Positions 9,565-19,009 are shown, counted from the first letter of the stretch. The stretch is 64,000 bases of DNA from Proteobacteria bacterium 005FR1 (GCA_026192395.1 WACF01000001.1:2292309-2356308), one strand, 5' to 3'. Numbers and translations: made by a program. The notes: generated from the letters alone by a model not told the origin.

Positions 9565-12159
9565 ATGCGAGCACTCGAGGAATACAACCGCAAACGCAAC
9601 TTCAAGCGCACACCCGAGCCTGCCGGTGGCGAAGAAAAGTCAGCCGACCAATCCCAGGCAGGCGGCGAGTTTGTCATTCAGAAGCACGCGGCGAGTCGCC
9701 TGCACTACGACCTGCGACTGGAAAAAGACGGTGTCTTCAAAAGCTGGGCGGTACCCAAGGGACCGGGACTGAAACCCGGCGAACGACGCCTGGCGGTGAA
9801 GGTGGAGGACCATCCACTGGAGTACGGCGATTTCGAGGGCGTTATTCCGAAGGGCGAATACGGCGGCGGTACCGTGATGCTCTGGGATCGCGGCCGCTGG
9901 GCGCCGGTTGCCCGCAAAGGCAAGTTCAAAAAGGACAAGAACGACGAAGATCACATCGACTTCGTTCTGGTGGGACAGAAACTTCGCGGCGCCTGGACCC
10001 TGGTGCGCACCGCGCCAAAGCCCGGCGAGGATGCGGATAACTGGCTGCTTATCAAACGCCGCGACAATGCCGAAGGTGAATCGCAGATAACGGAGCTGAG
10101 TGTGGCCACAGGTCGCACTATGGAGCAAATTGCCGCTGACAGAAATCGGACCTGGACCCGCGCCGGCGAAATCACTGCCGACGAGACCGAAGTGCCCGAC
10201 CCGACCGAGCTGAAAGGTGCACGCAAGGCCCGCCTGCCGGACATGCCACAGGCGGCGCTGGCGACGCTTGCCAAGGAAGCGCCGGCAGGTGATCAGTGGC
10301 TGCAGGAAATCAAGTTCGACGGTTATCGGATTCTCGCTCGCTGCGACAAGGGCAAGGTGCGGCTCGTCAGCCGCAACGGCAAGGACTGGACGCGACGCTT
10401 TCCAGAAATCGCTGCGCTTCTTGAAAACCTGCCGATCAAAACTGCCGTCCTCGATGGCGAGATCGTCGCCTACGCGGGGGACGGAACCACCAGCTTTCGC
10501 GGCCTGCAGGAAGCGCTTTCAGCCGGGATCAGCGTGGGGCTCGTTTATCAACTGTTTGATTTGCAACACCTGAATGGCTACGACCTGACGGCCGTTCCGC
10601 TGCGGCAGCGCAAAGCCGTCTTGCAGCAACTGCTTGCCGCTTCAGGCTTCACCAGCAGCGCCACAATACGCTATACGGATCATATCGACGGCCAGGGGCC
10701 GGCTTTTGCCGAGCAGGCCTGCAAACTGGGCCTGGAGGGGATCATCTGCAAACGCGCGGAGGGACGCTATCCGAGCGGCCGCAGCAAGGACTGGTTGAAA
10801 GTAAAATGTACCGGCCGCGAGGAGCTGCTCATCTGCGGCTACACCGACCCGGGCGGTTCCCGCAGTGGTTTCGGGTCGCTGCTGCTGGGTGCCTGGTATG
10901 GCACTGCGCTGATCTATGCAGGCAAGGTGGGCACCGGCTTCAGTGATCGGGATCTTCGCAATCTGCACACGCGTTTGCGCAAGCTGGAAATCGAGGAAAG
11001 TCCTTTCGACAATCCTCCCAGCGAGAAGGGGCTACATTGGGTGACGCCGCAATTGATTGCGGAAGTCGAGTTCACCGAGTGGACCCGCGACGGTATGTTG
11101 CGACACCCGACCTTTCGCGGCTTGCGGGAAGATCGCGACCCGAACGACATTCAGCTGCCGCCGGGCGCGCCGGAGCCGCAGGAAAGCGCGAAGGCGAAGA
11201 AGATTTCTCTGCCCACCACCACACCGCCCAAACGACGGATCGTGAAGGGCAAGGTCGCCAAGGACAGCGCGGACGTGGCCGGGGTGACTCTCAGCAATGC
11301 CAGCCGCATTCTCTATCCTGAATCCGGGATAACCAAACTGGCGCTTGCACAGTATTACGAGGAAGTCGCCGACTGGATGCTGCCACAGTTGGCCTTTCGC
11401 CCACTCTCACTGGTGCGCTGCCCGGAAGGTCATACCGGTGAATGTTTCTTTCAGAAGCATCCGCGGCAAACACTCACCAAGTCCATTCCGCGCGTGATGA
11501 TCGAGGAAAAGGACGGCCCTGCACCCTACCTCTACGTGCAGTCCGTTGCCGACGTGATTGCGCTGGTTCAGTTCGGCGCGCTGGAGCTTCACGTCTGGGG
11601 TAGTCGCGTCGATGATGTGGAGCACCCGGACATTCTGGTCTTCGACCTGGACCCCGGACCGGAGCTGCCCTTCACCGAGCTGCTGCGAGTCGCCCATGAG
11701 TTGCGGGATCGGCTCGCCGATCTCGGCCTCAGCAGCTTCCCGCGCACCACGGGCGGCAAGGGCCTGCATCTGGTGGTGCCGGTGGAGCCGACTCGCAACT
11801 GGGATGAAGCGAAAGATTTTTGCCAGGCAGTCGCGCAGCAACAGGCGCAGGCGGACCGCCGGCGCGTAACCTCAAACATGGCCAAGTCACGGCGGCGCGG
11901 GCGAATCTTTCTCGACTACCTGCGTAACGGCCGCGGTGCCACCGCTATTGCATCCTTTTCCACCCGCGCGCGAGCTGGCGCGCCAGTCGCAGTGCCGGTC
12001 GCCTGGGATGAACTGAATGAGGCACTGCGTCCGGATCGTTACAACGTGGAAAATCTACGGCGCCGCCTCTCGGTGCTGAAAGGCGACCCCTGGGAAGGTT
12101 TTGATGCGGCGCGGATCCGGCTGACTGATGAGATGTTCACGGCGGTTGGCCTCAAATAA
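9565..12159 (+). CDS. ligD: ATP-dependent DNA ligase D
   Basis: An 864-residue LigD, the end-processing and sealing enzyme of bacterial non-homologous end joining. Domain order is 3'-phosphoesterase (about 35-190, with HAASRLHYDLRLE), ligase (about 225-540, adenylated Lys about 250 in QEIKFDGYRIL, and the later EGIICKR and DWLKVKC motifs), then primase-polymerase (about 585-860, LVFDLDPGPEL metal aspartates and FPRTTGGKGLH). This order is that of Pseudomonas LigD rather than mycobacterial. All catalytic motifs look intact. The ribosome site before 9565 is weak, but upstream starts are out of frame. It lies just upstream of a cysteine-rich gene and two Ku genes, forming an NHEJ locus. Confidence 0.96.
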   Translation: MRALEEYNRKRNFKRTPEPAGGEEKSADQSQAGGEFVIQKHAASRLHYDLRLEKDGVFKSWAVPKGPGLKPGERRLAVKVEDHPLEYGDFEGVIPKGEYGGGTVMLWDRGRWAPVARKGKFKKDKNDEDHIDFVLVGQKLRGAWTLVRTAPKPGEDADNWLLIKRRDNAEGESQITELSVATGRTMEQIAADRNRTWTRAGEITADETEVPDPTELKGARKARLPDMPQAALATLAKEAPAGDQWLQEIKFDGYRILARCDKGKVRLVSRNGKDWTRRFPEIAALLENLPIKTAVLDGEIVAYAGDGTTSFRGLQEALSAGISVGLVYQLFDLQHLNGYDLTAVPLRQRKAVLQQLLAASGFTSSATIRYTDHIDGQGPAFAEQACKLGLEGIICKRAEGRYPSGRSKDWLKVKCTGREELLICGYTDPGGSRSGFGSLLLGAWYGTALIYAGKVGTGFSDRDLRNLHTRLRKLEIEESPFDNPPSEKGLHWVTPQLIAEVEFTEWTRDGMLRHPTFRGLREDRDPNDIQLPPGAPEPQESAKAKKISLPTTTPPKRRIVKGKVAKDSADVAGVTLSNASRILYPESGITKLALAQYYEEVADWMLPQLAFRPLSLVRCPEGHTGECFFQKHPRQTLTKSIPRVMIEEKDGPAPYLYVQSVADVIALVQFGALELHVWGSRVDDVEHPDILVFDLDPGPELPFTELLRVAHELRDRLADLGLSSFPRTTGGKGLHLVVPVEPTRNWDEAKDFCQAVAQQQAQADRRRVTSNMAKSRRRGRIFLDYLRNGRGATAIASFSTRARAGAPVAVPVAWDELNEALRPDRYNVENLRRRLSVLKGDPWEGFDAARIRLTDEMFTAVGLK

Positions 12160-12193
12160 CCGCGACACAGACACCTTGGACCGAAGAATGCTA

Positions 12194-12276
12194 AGGGAGC
12201 CTCTGAATGACTCTGTAAGCCCCGAAGGGCCCGGCCTGCCGCGCAGAGGCGTGTCGGAGTTGTTCAGAGGCTCCCT
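12194..12276. repeat. Inverted repeat between ligD and the Ku operon
   Basis: Two perfect 14-base arms (AGGGAGCCTCTGAA at 12194-12207 and its reverse complement at 12263-12276) enclose 55 bases. Similarity of the arms continues imperfectly for about ten further bases (TGACTC against CAACTC). It resembles a small non-autonomous mobile repeat rather than a standard terminator because no T tract follows. It sits 14 bases before the next start codon, so it could also form a hairpin in the leader. Confidence 0.7.
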
Positions 12277-12290
12277 GTAAAGGAGATTGA

Positions 12291-12473
12291 ATGAAGTCAC
12301 AGGCCTGGTGGGCCGATCCCGGCCCGGATGAGTGCGAGTTTTGCAGCCGGTTTTATTATGTGGAAGTCGGCTACTACTGCCTTGAATGCGATCGCCCCAT
12401 CTGTCCGGTTTGTGTGGTGACAGTGTTCGAGAGGCAGGCCGTACTTTGTCCGGAATGCCACGGAGGTCAGTGA
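12291..12473 (+). CDS. Small cysteine-rich (zinc-finger-like) protein in NHEJ operon
   Basis: A 60-residue protein with four CxxC pairs: CEFC, CLEC, CPVC and CPEC, a layout that suits binding of two zinc ions in a treble-clef or double zinc-ribbon fold. Between the pairs are aromatic residues (FYYVEVGYY). A clear ribosome site AAAGGAG precedes the ATG at 12291. The stop overlaps the Ku start (TGATG), so the two are translationally coupled. No enzymatic motif is seen. By position it may be a DNA-end or protein-binding accessory of Ku/LigD, but that is inference; it could equally be a regulator. I do not recognise a named family. Confidence 0.8.
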   Translation: MKSQAWWADPGPDECEFCSRFYYVEVGYYCLECDRPICPVCVVTVFERQAVLCPECHGGQ

Positions 12474-13249
12474 TGTCAGCTCGTGCAATGTGGAAGGCGG
12501 TCGTCGCCATCGGCGACATCGAAGTGCCGATAAAACTCTATTCGGCGCTGCAGGATCGCGACGTGCATTTTCGTCTGCTGCACGCAGCCGACCGTGCACC
12601 GATACGGCAGCACATGGTCAATCCGGAAACGGACGAGATTGTACCGAAAGAGCAGGTTCGCCGCGGCTATGTGACGCCGGAAGGGGACTTGGTAATGCTC
12701 AACGAGGAAGAACTGGACGCACTGGAGCCGGAAGCCTCGCGCGAAATTCGCGTGATGCATTTTCTGCCGAAGGAAGCCATCGACCATCGCTGGTATCGGC
12801 GCCCTTACTACCTCGGGCCCGACGGGTCCGCTGATAAATACGCTGCTCTGGTGAATGCGCTTGAACAAAGCGGCCGCGAAGGTCTGGCCCAGTGGACCAT
12901 GCGCAAGAAGGCTTATGTCGGGGCGCTGCGTCTGCATCAGGGTTATCCGATGCTGATGGCCTTGCGCCATGCGGACGAAGTGATTTCCATCGACAGCGTT
13001 GAAACGCCCGCGGGCAAGGACTTGGACAAGCGGGAGATGTCCATGGCCCAGCAGCTCATCGACATGTTGGCCGCCGACTTCGAACCGCAGGAATACAAGG
13101 ACGAATACCGCGAGCGCGTCCTGCAGCTGATTCAGACCAAGGCTTCCGGCGGCAAGGTGGCTGCATTCAAGCCGCGCCCGAAGAAACCGTCGGAGGATTT
13201 GAGCAAGGCTCTCGAAGCCAGTTTGCAACGGGAGAAGAAACGTGCCTAA
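12473..13249 (+). CDS. ku: Ku protein, first copy
   Basis: A 258-residue bacterial Ku, the ring protein that binds double-strand DNA ends and recruits LigD. It begins MSARAMWKAVVAIGDIEVPIKLYSA, the typical Ku N-terminus, and carries MVNPETDEIVPKEQVRRGY and a C-terminal KPSEDLSKALEASL segment. The GGAGG at 12462-12466, six bases before the ATG at 12473, fixes the start; a longer frame from 12386 lies within the cysteine-rich gene. The stop overlaps the second Ku start by eight bases. It lacks the long basic tail of many bacterial Ku proteins. Pairing with the second, longer Ku suggests a heterodimer. Confidence 0.94.
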   Translation: MSARAMWKAVVAIGDIEVPIKLYSALQDRDVHFRLLHAADRAPIRQHMVNPETDEIVPKEQVRRGYVTPEGDLVMLNEEELDALEPEASREIRVMHFLPKEAIDHRWYRRPYYLGPDGSADKYAALVNALEQSGREGLAQWTMRKKAYVGALRLHQGYPMLMALRHADEVISIDSVETPAGKDLDKREMSMAQQLIDMLAADFEPQEYKDEYRERVLQLIQTKASGGKVAAFKPRPKKPSEDLSKALEASLQREKKRA

Positions 13250-14306
13250 GCGCAAAGGCGATGACAAGGTAAACAACACGGCGGCCGAAACCGGCGACGA
13301 GGATAATGGCGGCGCACGCTCGTTCTGGTCGGGCACGATCGCATTCGGTCTGGTGAGCTTGCCGGTAAGCCTGTTTACCGCCAATCGGCCGCGCCGGGTC
13401 AGCCTGCGCATGCTCGATGAAGATGGCACGCCATTGTCGCGGCGGTTTTTCTGCAGCAAGGATGAAGAGCCCCTGTCCGGCGATGAGCTGATTCGCGGTT
13501 TCGAGATCGAAAAAGGCGAATACATTGAAGTCACCGACGAAGAGCTGGAATCACTGGCCCCAGAAAAATCCCGAGAAATCGATTTGCGACGATTCGTCCC
13601 CCTCGATGACATTGATCCCATGTACTTCGAGCGCGCCTACTTCCTGATTCCCGAAGAAGGCGCAAGCAAGGCCTACCGCCTGCTCGCGCAAAGCATGGAA
13701 GCCATGGGCCGGGTGGGCATTGCCACTTTCGTCATGCGCGGCAAGGAATACCTGATTGCGATTCTCGCGGAAAAAGGCGTGCTGCGCGCGGAAACGCTGC
13801 GCTTTCACGACGAGCTTCGCACCCCCGCCGATGTTGGCTTACCGGAGCTGGTCAAGGCGCCCGCCGAGCAGGTCAAAGCCATGCGCAGCGCCATCGATGC
13901 ATTGGCCGAAGACGAACTGGATCGCGACGAGCTGGCCGACGAACAGAGCCGCGAGCTGCTCGCGCTGATCGAGCGAAAACTCGAAGCCGACGAAGACGTA
14001 CTGCACGCACCGGAGATTCCGGAAGCGGAAGGAGGCGCCGAAGTCATCGATCTGATGGAAGTGCTCAAGCGCAGTTTGGAAGCGAAAGCGAGTCCGGAGG
14101 CGGAACCCGCAAGACCCGGCAAAACAGCCGGCAAAGGGAAGAAGAGAGTGGAAGAAAAGAAACCGGCACCGGGAACAGAAACTGCCGATGTCGACGAGGA
14201 AACGAGCAAATCAGAACTCTACGAGATGGCCAAGGAGTTGGACATCCACGGCCGCAGTAACATGTCCAAACAAGAGCTCCTGCAGGCGATTCAGCGTTCA
14301 CGATAG
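13242..14306 (+). CDS. ku: Ku protein, second copy with extended C-terminus
   Basis: A 354-residue Ku paralogue starting with GTG at 13242 inside the end of the first Ku. The core runs from about residue 25 (ARSFWSGTIAFGLVSLPVSL) to about 250, followed by an acidic then Lys-rich linker and a SAP/Rho_N-like motif (SKSELYEMAKELDIHG, then NMSKQELLQAI) in the last 40 residues, which may bind DNA. The core is clearly diverged from the first Ku (for example it has RRFFCSKDEEPLSGDE where the first has MVNPETDEIVPKEQ). Two unlike Ku genes in one operon are known in some rhizobia, where they act as heterodimers; the same is inferred here. Confidence 0.93.
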   Translation: MPKRKGDDKVNNTAAETGDEDNGGARSFWSGTIAFGLVSLPVSLFTANRPRRVSLRMLDEDGTPLSRRFFCSKDEEPLSGDELIRGFEIEKGEYIEVTDEELESLAPEKSREIDLRRFVPLDDIDPMYFERAYFLIPEEGASKAYRLLAQSMEAMGRVGIATFVMRGKEYLIAILAEKGVLRAETLRFHDELRTPADVGLPELVKAPAEQVKAMRSAIDALAEDELDRDELADEQSRELLALIERKLEADEDVLHAPEIPEAEGGAEVIDLMEVLKRSLEAKASPEAEPARPGKTAGKGKKRVEEKKPAPGTETADVDEETSKSELYEMAKELDIHGRSNMSKQELLQAIQRSR

Positions 14307-14327
14307 CTTGGCCGTCTGACTAATATG

Positions 14328-14358
14328 CAGCCCGATTCCGCCTGACCTGAATCCGGGC
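14328..14358. other. Hairpin after the Ku operon
   Basis: AGCCCGATTC and GAATCCGGGCT can pair over ten bases with one bulge around a ten-base loop. There is no T run downstream, so it is only a weak terminator candidate for the Ku transcript. Confidence 0.35.
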
Positions 14359-14520
14359 TATGTGCTTTGCAGCCGGTTGCCGGCGCTTCCTGAACCCTGC
14401 ACAGTTCGTGGATTTGCGGGGGTCCTGAGTATCCGCTCGGAAGGGGGCCGAACAGCGGGCGGTTCACCCTCAGTTTTCAGTTGGTTATACTGCGAAACCG
14501 ACACTCCTTCCGAGACTTGT

Positions 14521-16884
14521 ATGTCGCCCTATGAAACAGTCGAATTCGGCAACGGCGAAGTCGCTCAGCTGATTCGCGACCGTGACTGGTCCCAATCACC
14601 GCTCGGCTCTCCATATGACTGGCCGCAGGAACTGCGCACGCTGGTAAGCGTGATGCTTCATTCCAAATTTCCCATGTTCGCTGCATGGGGACCTGATCTG
14701 ATCTTCATCTATAACGACGCCTACAGCGAAATACTCGGCCGAAAGCACCCAGAGGCACTGGGAAGGAAGTTCTACGATATCTGGGCAGAAATATGGCCTG
14801 ATATCAGCCCGATCATTGATCGGGCATTGGCCGGCGAGCCGAGCTTCTTTGAAGACCTTCCGCTCACCATGCAGCGCAAGGGCTATGAAGAGCAAACCTA
14901 TTTCACCTTTTCCTACTCTCCCGTTTACGGCAGTGATCGCAAGGTGGCGGGCATGTACTGTGCCTGCACCGAAACGACGCAACACGTACTGGCCGAGCGA
15001 CAACGCACGAATGAGATAGATCGCCTCCGAACACTTTTTCAACAGGCGCCCGGTATTATTGCGGTTATGCGAAATGCCGATCACACCTTCGAAGTGGCGA
15101 ACGAGGCTTATCTCGAACTGGTGGGGCATCGGGACATAGTCGGCAAGCCGCTTAGAGAGGCGCTCCCCGAACTCGAGGGACAGGGCTTCTTCGAACTTCT
15201 CGACGATGTGTTTGACAGCGGCGAGGCCTATCGTGGTCACGCTGTACCCGTTCAGTTGCAGCGTCGGACAAGCGAAACCATGGAAATCCGTTATGTGGAT
15301 TTCGTCTATCAGCCCATCGTTGATGCGAGTGGCACCGTCACCGGTATCTTCGTGGAAGGCAGCGATGTTACTGAGGCTGTCCTGACAACACAGGCGCTGC
15401 GTGAGAGCGAGCAGCGTCTGCGCCAGCTCGCGAATACCATCCCGCACCTTGCGTGGATGGCCAACCCCGACGGTTACGTCCATTGGTTCAATGATCGATT
15501 CTTTGAATACACTGGTGCGACTCAAGAGGAGGTGGAAGGCTGGCAGTGGCTTAAGTTGTTACCAGCAGAATCACGTTTTGATTCCGCAACGTTCGAAGCG
15601 CTGTTTGCTTCCGGGGAAGCCTTCGAAATGCGAGCTCCCCTGCGCGCTGCCAATGGCGAGTATCGCACCTTCTACACCAAGGCCGCGCCCTTGCACGATT
15701 CAGCAGGAAAGATCGTCCAGTGGTTCGGGACCAACACCGATATTCACGAAATAGAGCGTGTTCAGCAAGATTTGCGCACCAGCAACCGCCGCAAGGACGA
15801 GTTTCTTGCAATGCTCGCTCACGAACTGCGCAACCCCTTGGCGCCGATCGCCACCTCTGCGGAGATTCTGAACCTGCCCGATGCCGATCGGGAAAGAATC
15901 CGCTCCACCAGCGAGGTCATTTCCCGGCAAGTGGAGCATATGAATGATCTGCTCGATGATCTGCTGGATGTGTCGCGGGTAACCCGCGGACAGGTGAAAA
16001 TCCACAAGGAAGCGACCGATCTCGTCGCGGTACTTCAGGGCGCTATCGAGCAGGTACGTCACCTGCTCGATAGCAAGGGTCAGGAGTTCACCGCCAGCTT
16101 GCCGCCCGAGTCAGTAGTCGTCCATGGCGACAAGACGCGGCTGGTGCAGGTCTTCTCCAATGTTCTCAACAATGCGGCTCGCTACACCCAGGCCAAAGGG
16201 TGCATTTCGTTGAATGTATCGCTGTTGCCCGAATGTGTGGAAGTTACCGTTCGTGATAATGGGATTGGAATTGCAGCCGAACTTCTGCCCAATGTCTTCG
16301 ACATTTTCACTCAGGCTGAACGTTCTCCCGATCGCTCGCTCGGTGGACTGGGGCTGGGTCTCGCGCTGGTGAAAAGTCTGGTCCTACTGCACAACGGAAC
16401 CGTGGTCGCCAGAAGCGATGGCGCCGATGAGGGCAGCGAATTTACCGTCTCCTTACCACTGCTGGAGCAAACGGGACTGCAAGATAATGTGTCAGAGGAT
16501 CGAGAACTCATTGGCAGCACGCGCTACGAGCGGGTTCTGATTGTCGATGACAACGTGGACGCGGCGAGAAGCCTGGCCATACTGCTGGAAAGTCACGATT
16601 ACGAATGCCAGGTGTGCTTTACTGCGAAAGATGCTTTGCAGGTTGCGACCGATTTCCAGCCCGAAGCCATCATTCTCGACATCGGACTGCCGGATATCGA
16701 TGGACACGAACTCGCGGGCATGTTGAAGAAGCTCCCGGAAACAGCGAACGCGCTGCTGATCGCGCTGACCGGCTATGGGCAGCGGCGAGATCGCCAGGAA
16801 TCCAGCGAGGCCGGCTTCTCACATCACCTGGTTAAACCAGCCAACCTGAGCAGACTATTGGCCATTCTGTCGCGACCCGAATAG
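14521..16884 (+). CDS. Hybrid PAS sensor histidine kinase with receiver domain
   Basis: A 787-residue soluble hybrid kinase. Three PAS-type domains occupy about 30-150, 170-290 and 300-415; then a HisKA domain (LAMLAHELRNPLAPIATS, His about 433), a HATPase_c domain (NVLNNAARYTQ, LGLGLALVKSLVLLHNG) and a C-terminal receiver (RVLIVDDNVDAARSL, phospho-Asp in AIILDIGLPDIDG). The open frame reaches upstream to 14362, but the segment before the ATG at 14521 has no domain similarity, and MSPYETVEFGNGEVAQLIRD is a normal start for this group. It is a stand-alone gene. The ligand is unknown; output would be through intramolecular phosphotransfer and an unidentified partner. Confidence 0.9.
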   Translation: MSPYETVEFGNGEVAQLIRDRDWSQSPLGSPYDWPQELRTLVSVMLHSKFPMFAAWGPDLIFIYNDAYSEILGRKHPEALGRKFYDIWAEIWPDISPIIDRALAGEPSFFEDLPLTMQRKGYEEQTYFTFSYSPVYGSDRKVAGMYCACTETTQHVLAERQRTNEIDRLRTLFQQAPGIIAVMRNADHTFEVANEAYLELVGHRDIVGKPLREALPELEGQGFFELLDDVFDSGEAYRGHAVPVQLQRRTSETMEIRYVDFVYQPIVDASGTVTGIFVEGSDVTEAVLTTQALRESEQRLRQLANTIPHLAWMANPDGYVHWFNDRFFEYTGATQEEVEGWQWLKLLPAESRFDSATFEALFASGEAFEMRAPLRAANGEYRTFYTKAAPLHDSAGKIVQWFGTNTDIHEIERVQQDLRTSNRRKDEFLAMLAHELRNPLAPIATSAEILNLPDADRERIRSTSEVISRQVEHMNDLLDDLLDVSRVTRGQVKIHKEATDLVAVLQGAIEQVRHLLDSKGQEFTASLPPESVVVHGDKTRLVQVFSNVLNNAARYTQAKGCISLNVSLLPECVEVTVRDNGIGIAAELLPNVFDIFTQAERSPDRSLGGLGLGLALVKSLVLLHNGTVVARSDGADEGSEFTVSLPLLEQTGLQDNVSEDRELIGSTRYERVLIVDDNVDAARSLAILLESHDYECQVCFTAKDALQVATDFQPEAIILDIGLPDIDGHELAGMLKKLPETANALLIALTGYGQRRDRQESSEAGFSHHLVKPANLSRLLAILSRPE

Positions 16885-17011
16885 CCGTTTGCGATTGGCC
16901 TGTCTATCACCAACTTCCCTGAACTACCCGGTCAGCCACCCAGGTTGACCCTCTATCCCACATGCGATACAAGTCTATGCTTCCCTGCACCTGCAAGCTC
17001 AGGAGTCTGCC

Positions 17012-18445
17012 GTGTCCGCCGAAACCGCCTTTGAGGAACAAATCACGCCGAGCTACCAGAACGACCTTAGTGCACTTCTCGACACGCAGCGCACCGCCTT
17101 TCGCGCCAACCCCATGCCATCGCTGGGGGAACGCCGTGAATGGCTGGAGAAACTGCGAGGACTGCTGACCAGCGAGCAGCAGCAGATTATCGGCGCCATC
17201 TCGGCTGATTTCAGCAATCGCTCTGCGGACGAGACCCTGCTGGCAGAACTGATGCCCAGCATTCAGGGCATTCGCTACGCCAGCAAGAATCTGAAGAAGT
17301 GGATGAAACCAGAGAAGCGCGCCGTCGGGCCTGCGTTTCAGCCGGCCAAGGCGAAGGTGGTTTATCAGCCGCTTGGGGTGGTGGGCATCATTGTCCCCTG
17401 GAATTACCCACTGTTTCTTGCCATCGGCCCGCTCACTGCCGCGCTCGCGGCGGGCAACCGGGTGATGATCAAGATGAGCGAGTCCACCCCGCGTACCTCG
17501 CAGCTGGTGAAGGATCTGCTCGCGAAAATTTATCCGGAGGATCTGGTCGCCGTCGTGCTGGGTGAGGCGGATGTGGGCGCGGCCTTCTCAAGCCTGCCCT
17601 TTGATCATTTGCTTTTCACCGGCGCCACATCGGTAGGCAAGCACGTGATGCGCGCCGCTGCCGAGAATCTCACCCCGGTTACGCTCGAACTGGGCGGCAA
17701 GTCCCCGGCAATCGTTTCCGAGGATGTGCCACTGGACGATGCCGCTCAGCGCATCGCCTTCGGCAAGGCCCTCAATGCCGGGCAGACCTGTGTGGCCCCG
17801 GATTATGTGCTTGTTCCAAAACAACGCGTGAACGGCTTTGTGGAAGCCTATCGCGATGCGGTACTGAAATTCTATCCGCAGCTGAAAGACAACCCCGACT
17901 ACACCGCCATCGTCAATGAGCGGCACCTGAAGCGCCTGAACGACTATCTCACCGATGCGGAAAGCAAGGGTGCACAGGTAATCCGCCTGTACGACGAAGG
18001 CCAGGGCCGCCGCCTGCCGATGGCGGTATTGCTGAACGTCAGCAATGAAATGAAAGTGATGCAGGACGAGATCTTCGGACCGCTGTTGCCGATCGTGCCC
18101 TACGAGACAAAAGAAGACGCGTTCAACTACGTCAATGATCGTCCTCGACCGCTGGCGCTTTACTATTTCGGTTACAACAAAGCCCAACAGGAAGAGGTGC
18201 TGCAGCAGACCCATGCGGGCGGTGTCTGCATCAACGACACGCTGCTGCATGTAGCTCAGGAGGATTTGCCCTTCGGCGGTGTCGGACCGTCCGGAATGGG
18301 CCACTATCACGGCCGCGAAGGCTTTCTCACTTTCAGCAAGGCGAAGTCAGTCTTCGTCAAGCAGCGCTACAACGCCGCGGCAATGATCTACCCGCCCTAT
18401 GGCAAAGCCTTGCAGAAAATGGTCTACAAACTTTTCATCCGCTGA
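17012..18445 (+). CDS. Aldehyde dehydrogenase, coniferyl-aldehyde type
   Basis: A 477-residue NAD(P)-dependent aldehyde dehydrogenase. Catalytic Cys lies in GKALNAGQTCVAPDY, the general base Glu in VTLELGGKSP, and the cofactor-binding VPWNYP and FTGATSVGKH motifs are present. The overall sequence pattern and C-terminal MVYKLFIR with a hydrophobic tail fit the coniferyl aldehyde dehydrogenase subgroup, which oxidises aromatic and also longer aliphatic aldehydes. The start is GTG at 17012 with AGGAG about nine bases upstream. It is the first of at least four closely spaced genes with a Tat protein and a GMC oxidoreductase, consistent with an alcohol-to-aldehyde-to-acid pathway. The true substrate is unknown. 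Confidence 0.9.
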   Translation: MSAETAFEEQITPSYQNDLSALLDTQRTAFRANPMPSLGERREWLEKLRGLLTSEQQQIIGAISADFSNRSADETLLAELMPSIQGIRYASKNLKKWMKPEKRAVGPAFQPAKAKVVYQPLGVVGIIVPWNYPLFLAIGPLTAALAAGNRVMIKMSESTPRTSQLVKDLLAKIYPEDLVAVVLGEADVGAAFSSLPFDHLLFTGATSVGKHVMRAAAENLTPVTLELGGKSPAIVSEDVPLDDAAQRIAFGKALNAGQTCVAPDYVLVPKQRVNGFVEAYRDAVLKFYPQLKDNPDYTAIVNERHLKRLNDYLTDAESKGAQVIRLYDEGQGRRLPMAVLLNVSNEMKVMQDEIFGPLLPIVPYETKEDAFNYVNDRPRPLALYYFGYNKAQQEEVLQQTHAGGVCINDTLLHVAQEDLPFGGVGPSGMGHYHGREGFLTFSKAKSVFVKQRYNAAAMIYPPYGKALQKMVYKLFIR

Positions 18446-18451
18446 GGCGCA

Positions 18452-19000
18452 ATGACGGTGGAAGCAGCGCAAGACAGCAACGCGGTATCGCGGCGCAAGT
18501 TTCTGAAGATTGGCCTGTGGGGGACCGCTTTGCTGACCGCCGGCGGCATCACCACCGGTTTGTTACAGCGCTCCTCTCCGGAGCCGGCCGCCGGGTTTCA
18601 GGTGCTCCGAGCGAGCGACATGCCCTTTTTGCAGGCGACCATTCCGGTAATACTCGCCGGCGCAGTGACGCCGCAGCGGATGAGGGTGGCCGTGAACGCA
18701 ACACTCGCGGGAATCGACTACAACCTCGCCCATTTCTCGCCCGCGCAGCGCAAGATGGCTTTACAATTATTCGATGTGCTTGCGCTGCAAGTCACACGTG
18801 GGCCGCTCACCGGCATCTGGTCGGATTGGGAGCATGCTGCAACGGGGGAAGTGCAAGGCTTCCTCGAACGCTGGAAGCACAGCAGCATCGGAATGGTGCG
18901 GCAGGGACACGCATCACTTCTGCAACTTGTCTCCATTTCCTGGTACGGCAGCACCCTGTCCTGGGAGCACGCCGGTTATCCGGGACCACCGAATATCTGA
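18452..19000 (+). CDS. Tat-exported small partner protein of GMC oxidoreductase
   Basis: A 182-residue protein with a twin-arginine signal (VSRRKFLKIG, residues about 13-22, followed by a hydrophobic stretch), so it is probably folded in the cytoplasm and exported. The mature part is helical and Trp-containing (GIWSDWEHAATGEV, SISWYGSTLSWEH). Similar small Tat proteins often precede GMC-type dehydrogenases, much as gluconate dehydrogenase subunit 3 does, and may carry the flavoprotein through the Tat pathway. Six bases separate it from the aldehyde dehydrogenase and nine from the GMC gene. It has no cofactor motif that I can see. Role as a chaperone or small subunit is inferred from context. 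Confidence 0.8.
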   Translation: MTVEAAQDSNAVSRRKFLKIGLWGTALLTAGGITTGLLQRSSPEPAAGFQVLRASDMPFLQATIPVILAGAVTPQRMRVAVNATLAGIDYNLAHFSPAQRKMALQLFDVLALQVTRGPLTGIWSDWEHAATGEVQGFLERWKHSSIGMVRQGHASLLQLVSISWYGSTLSWEHAGYPGPPNI

Positions 19001-19009
19001 GAACCCTTC

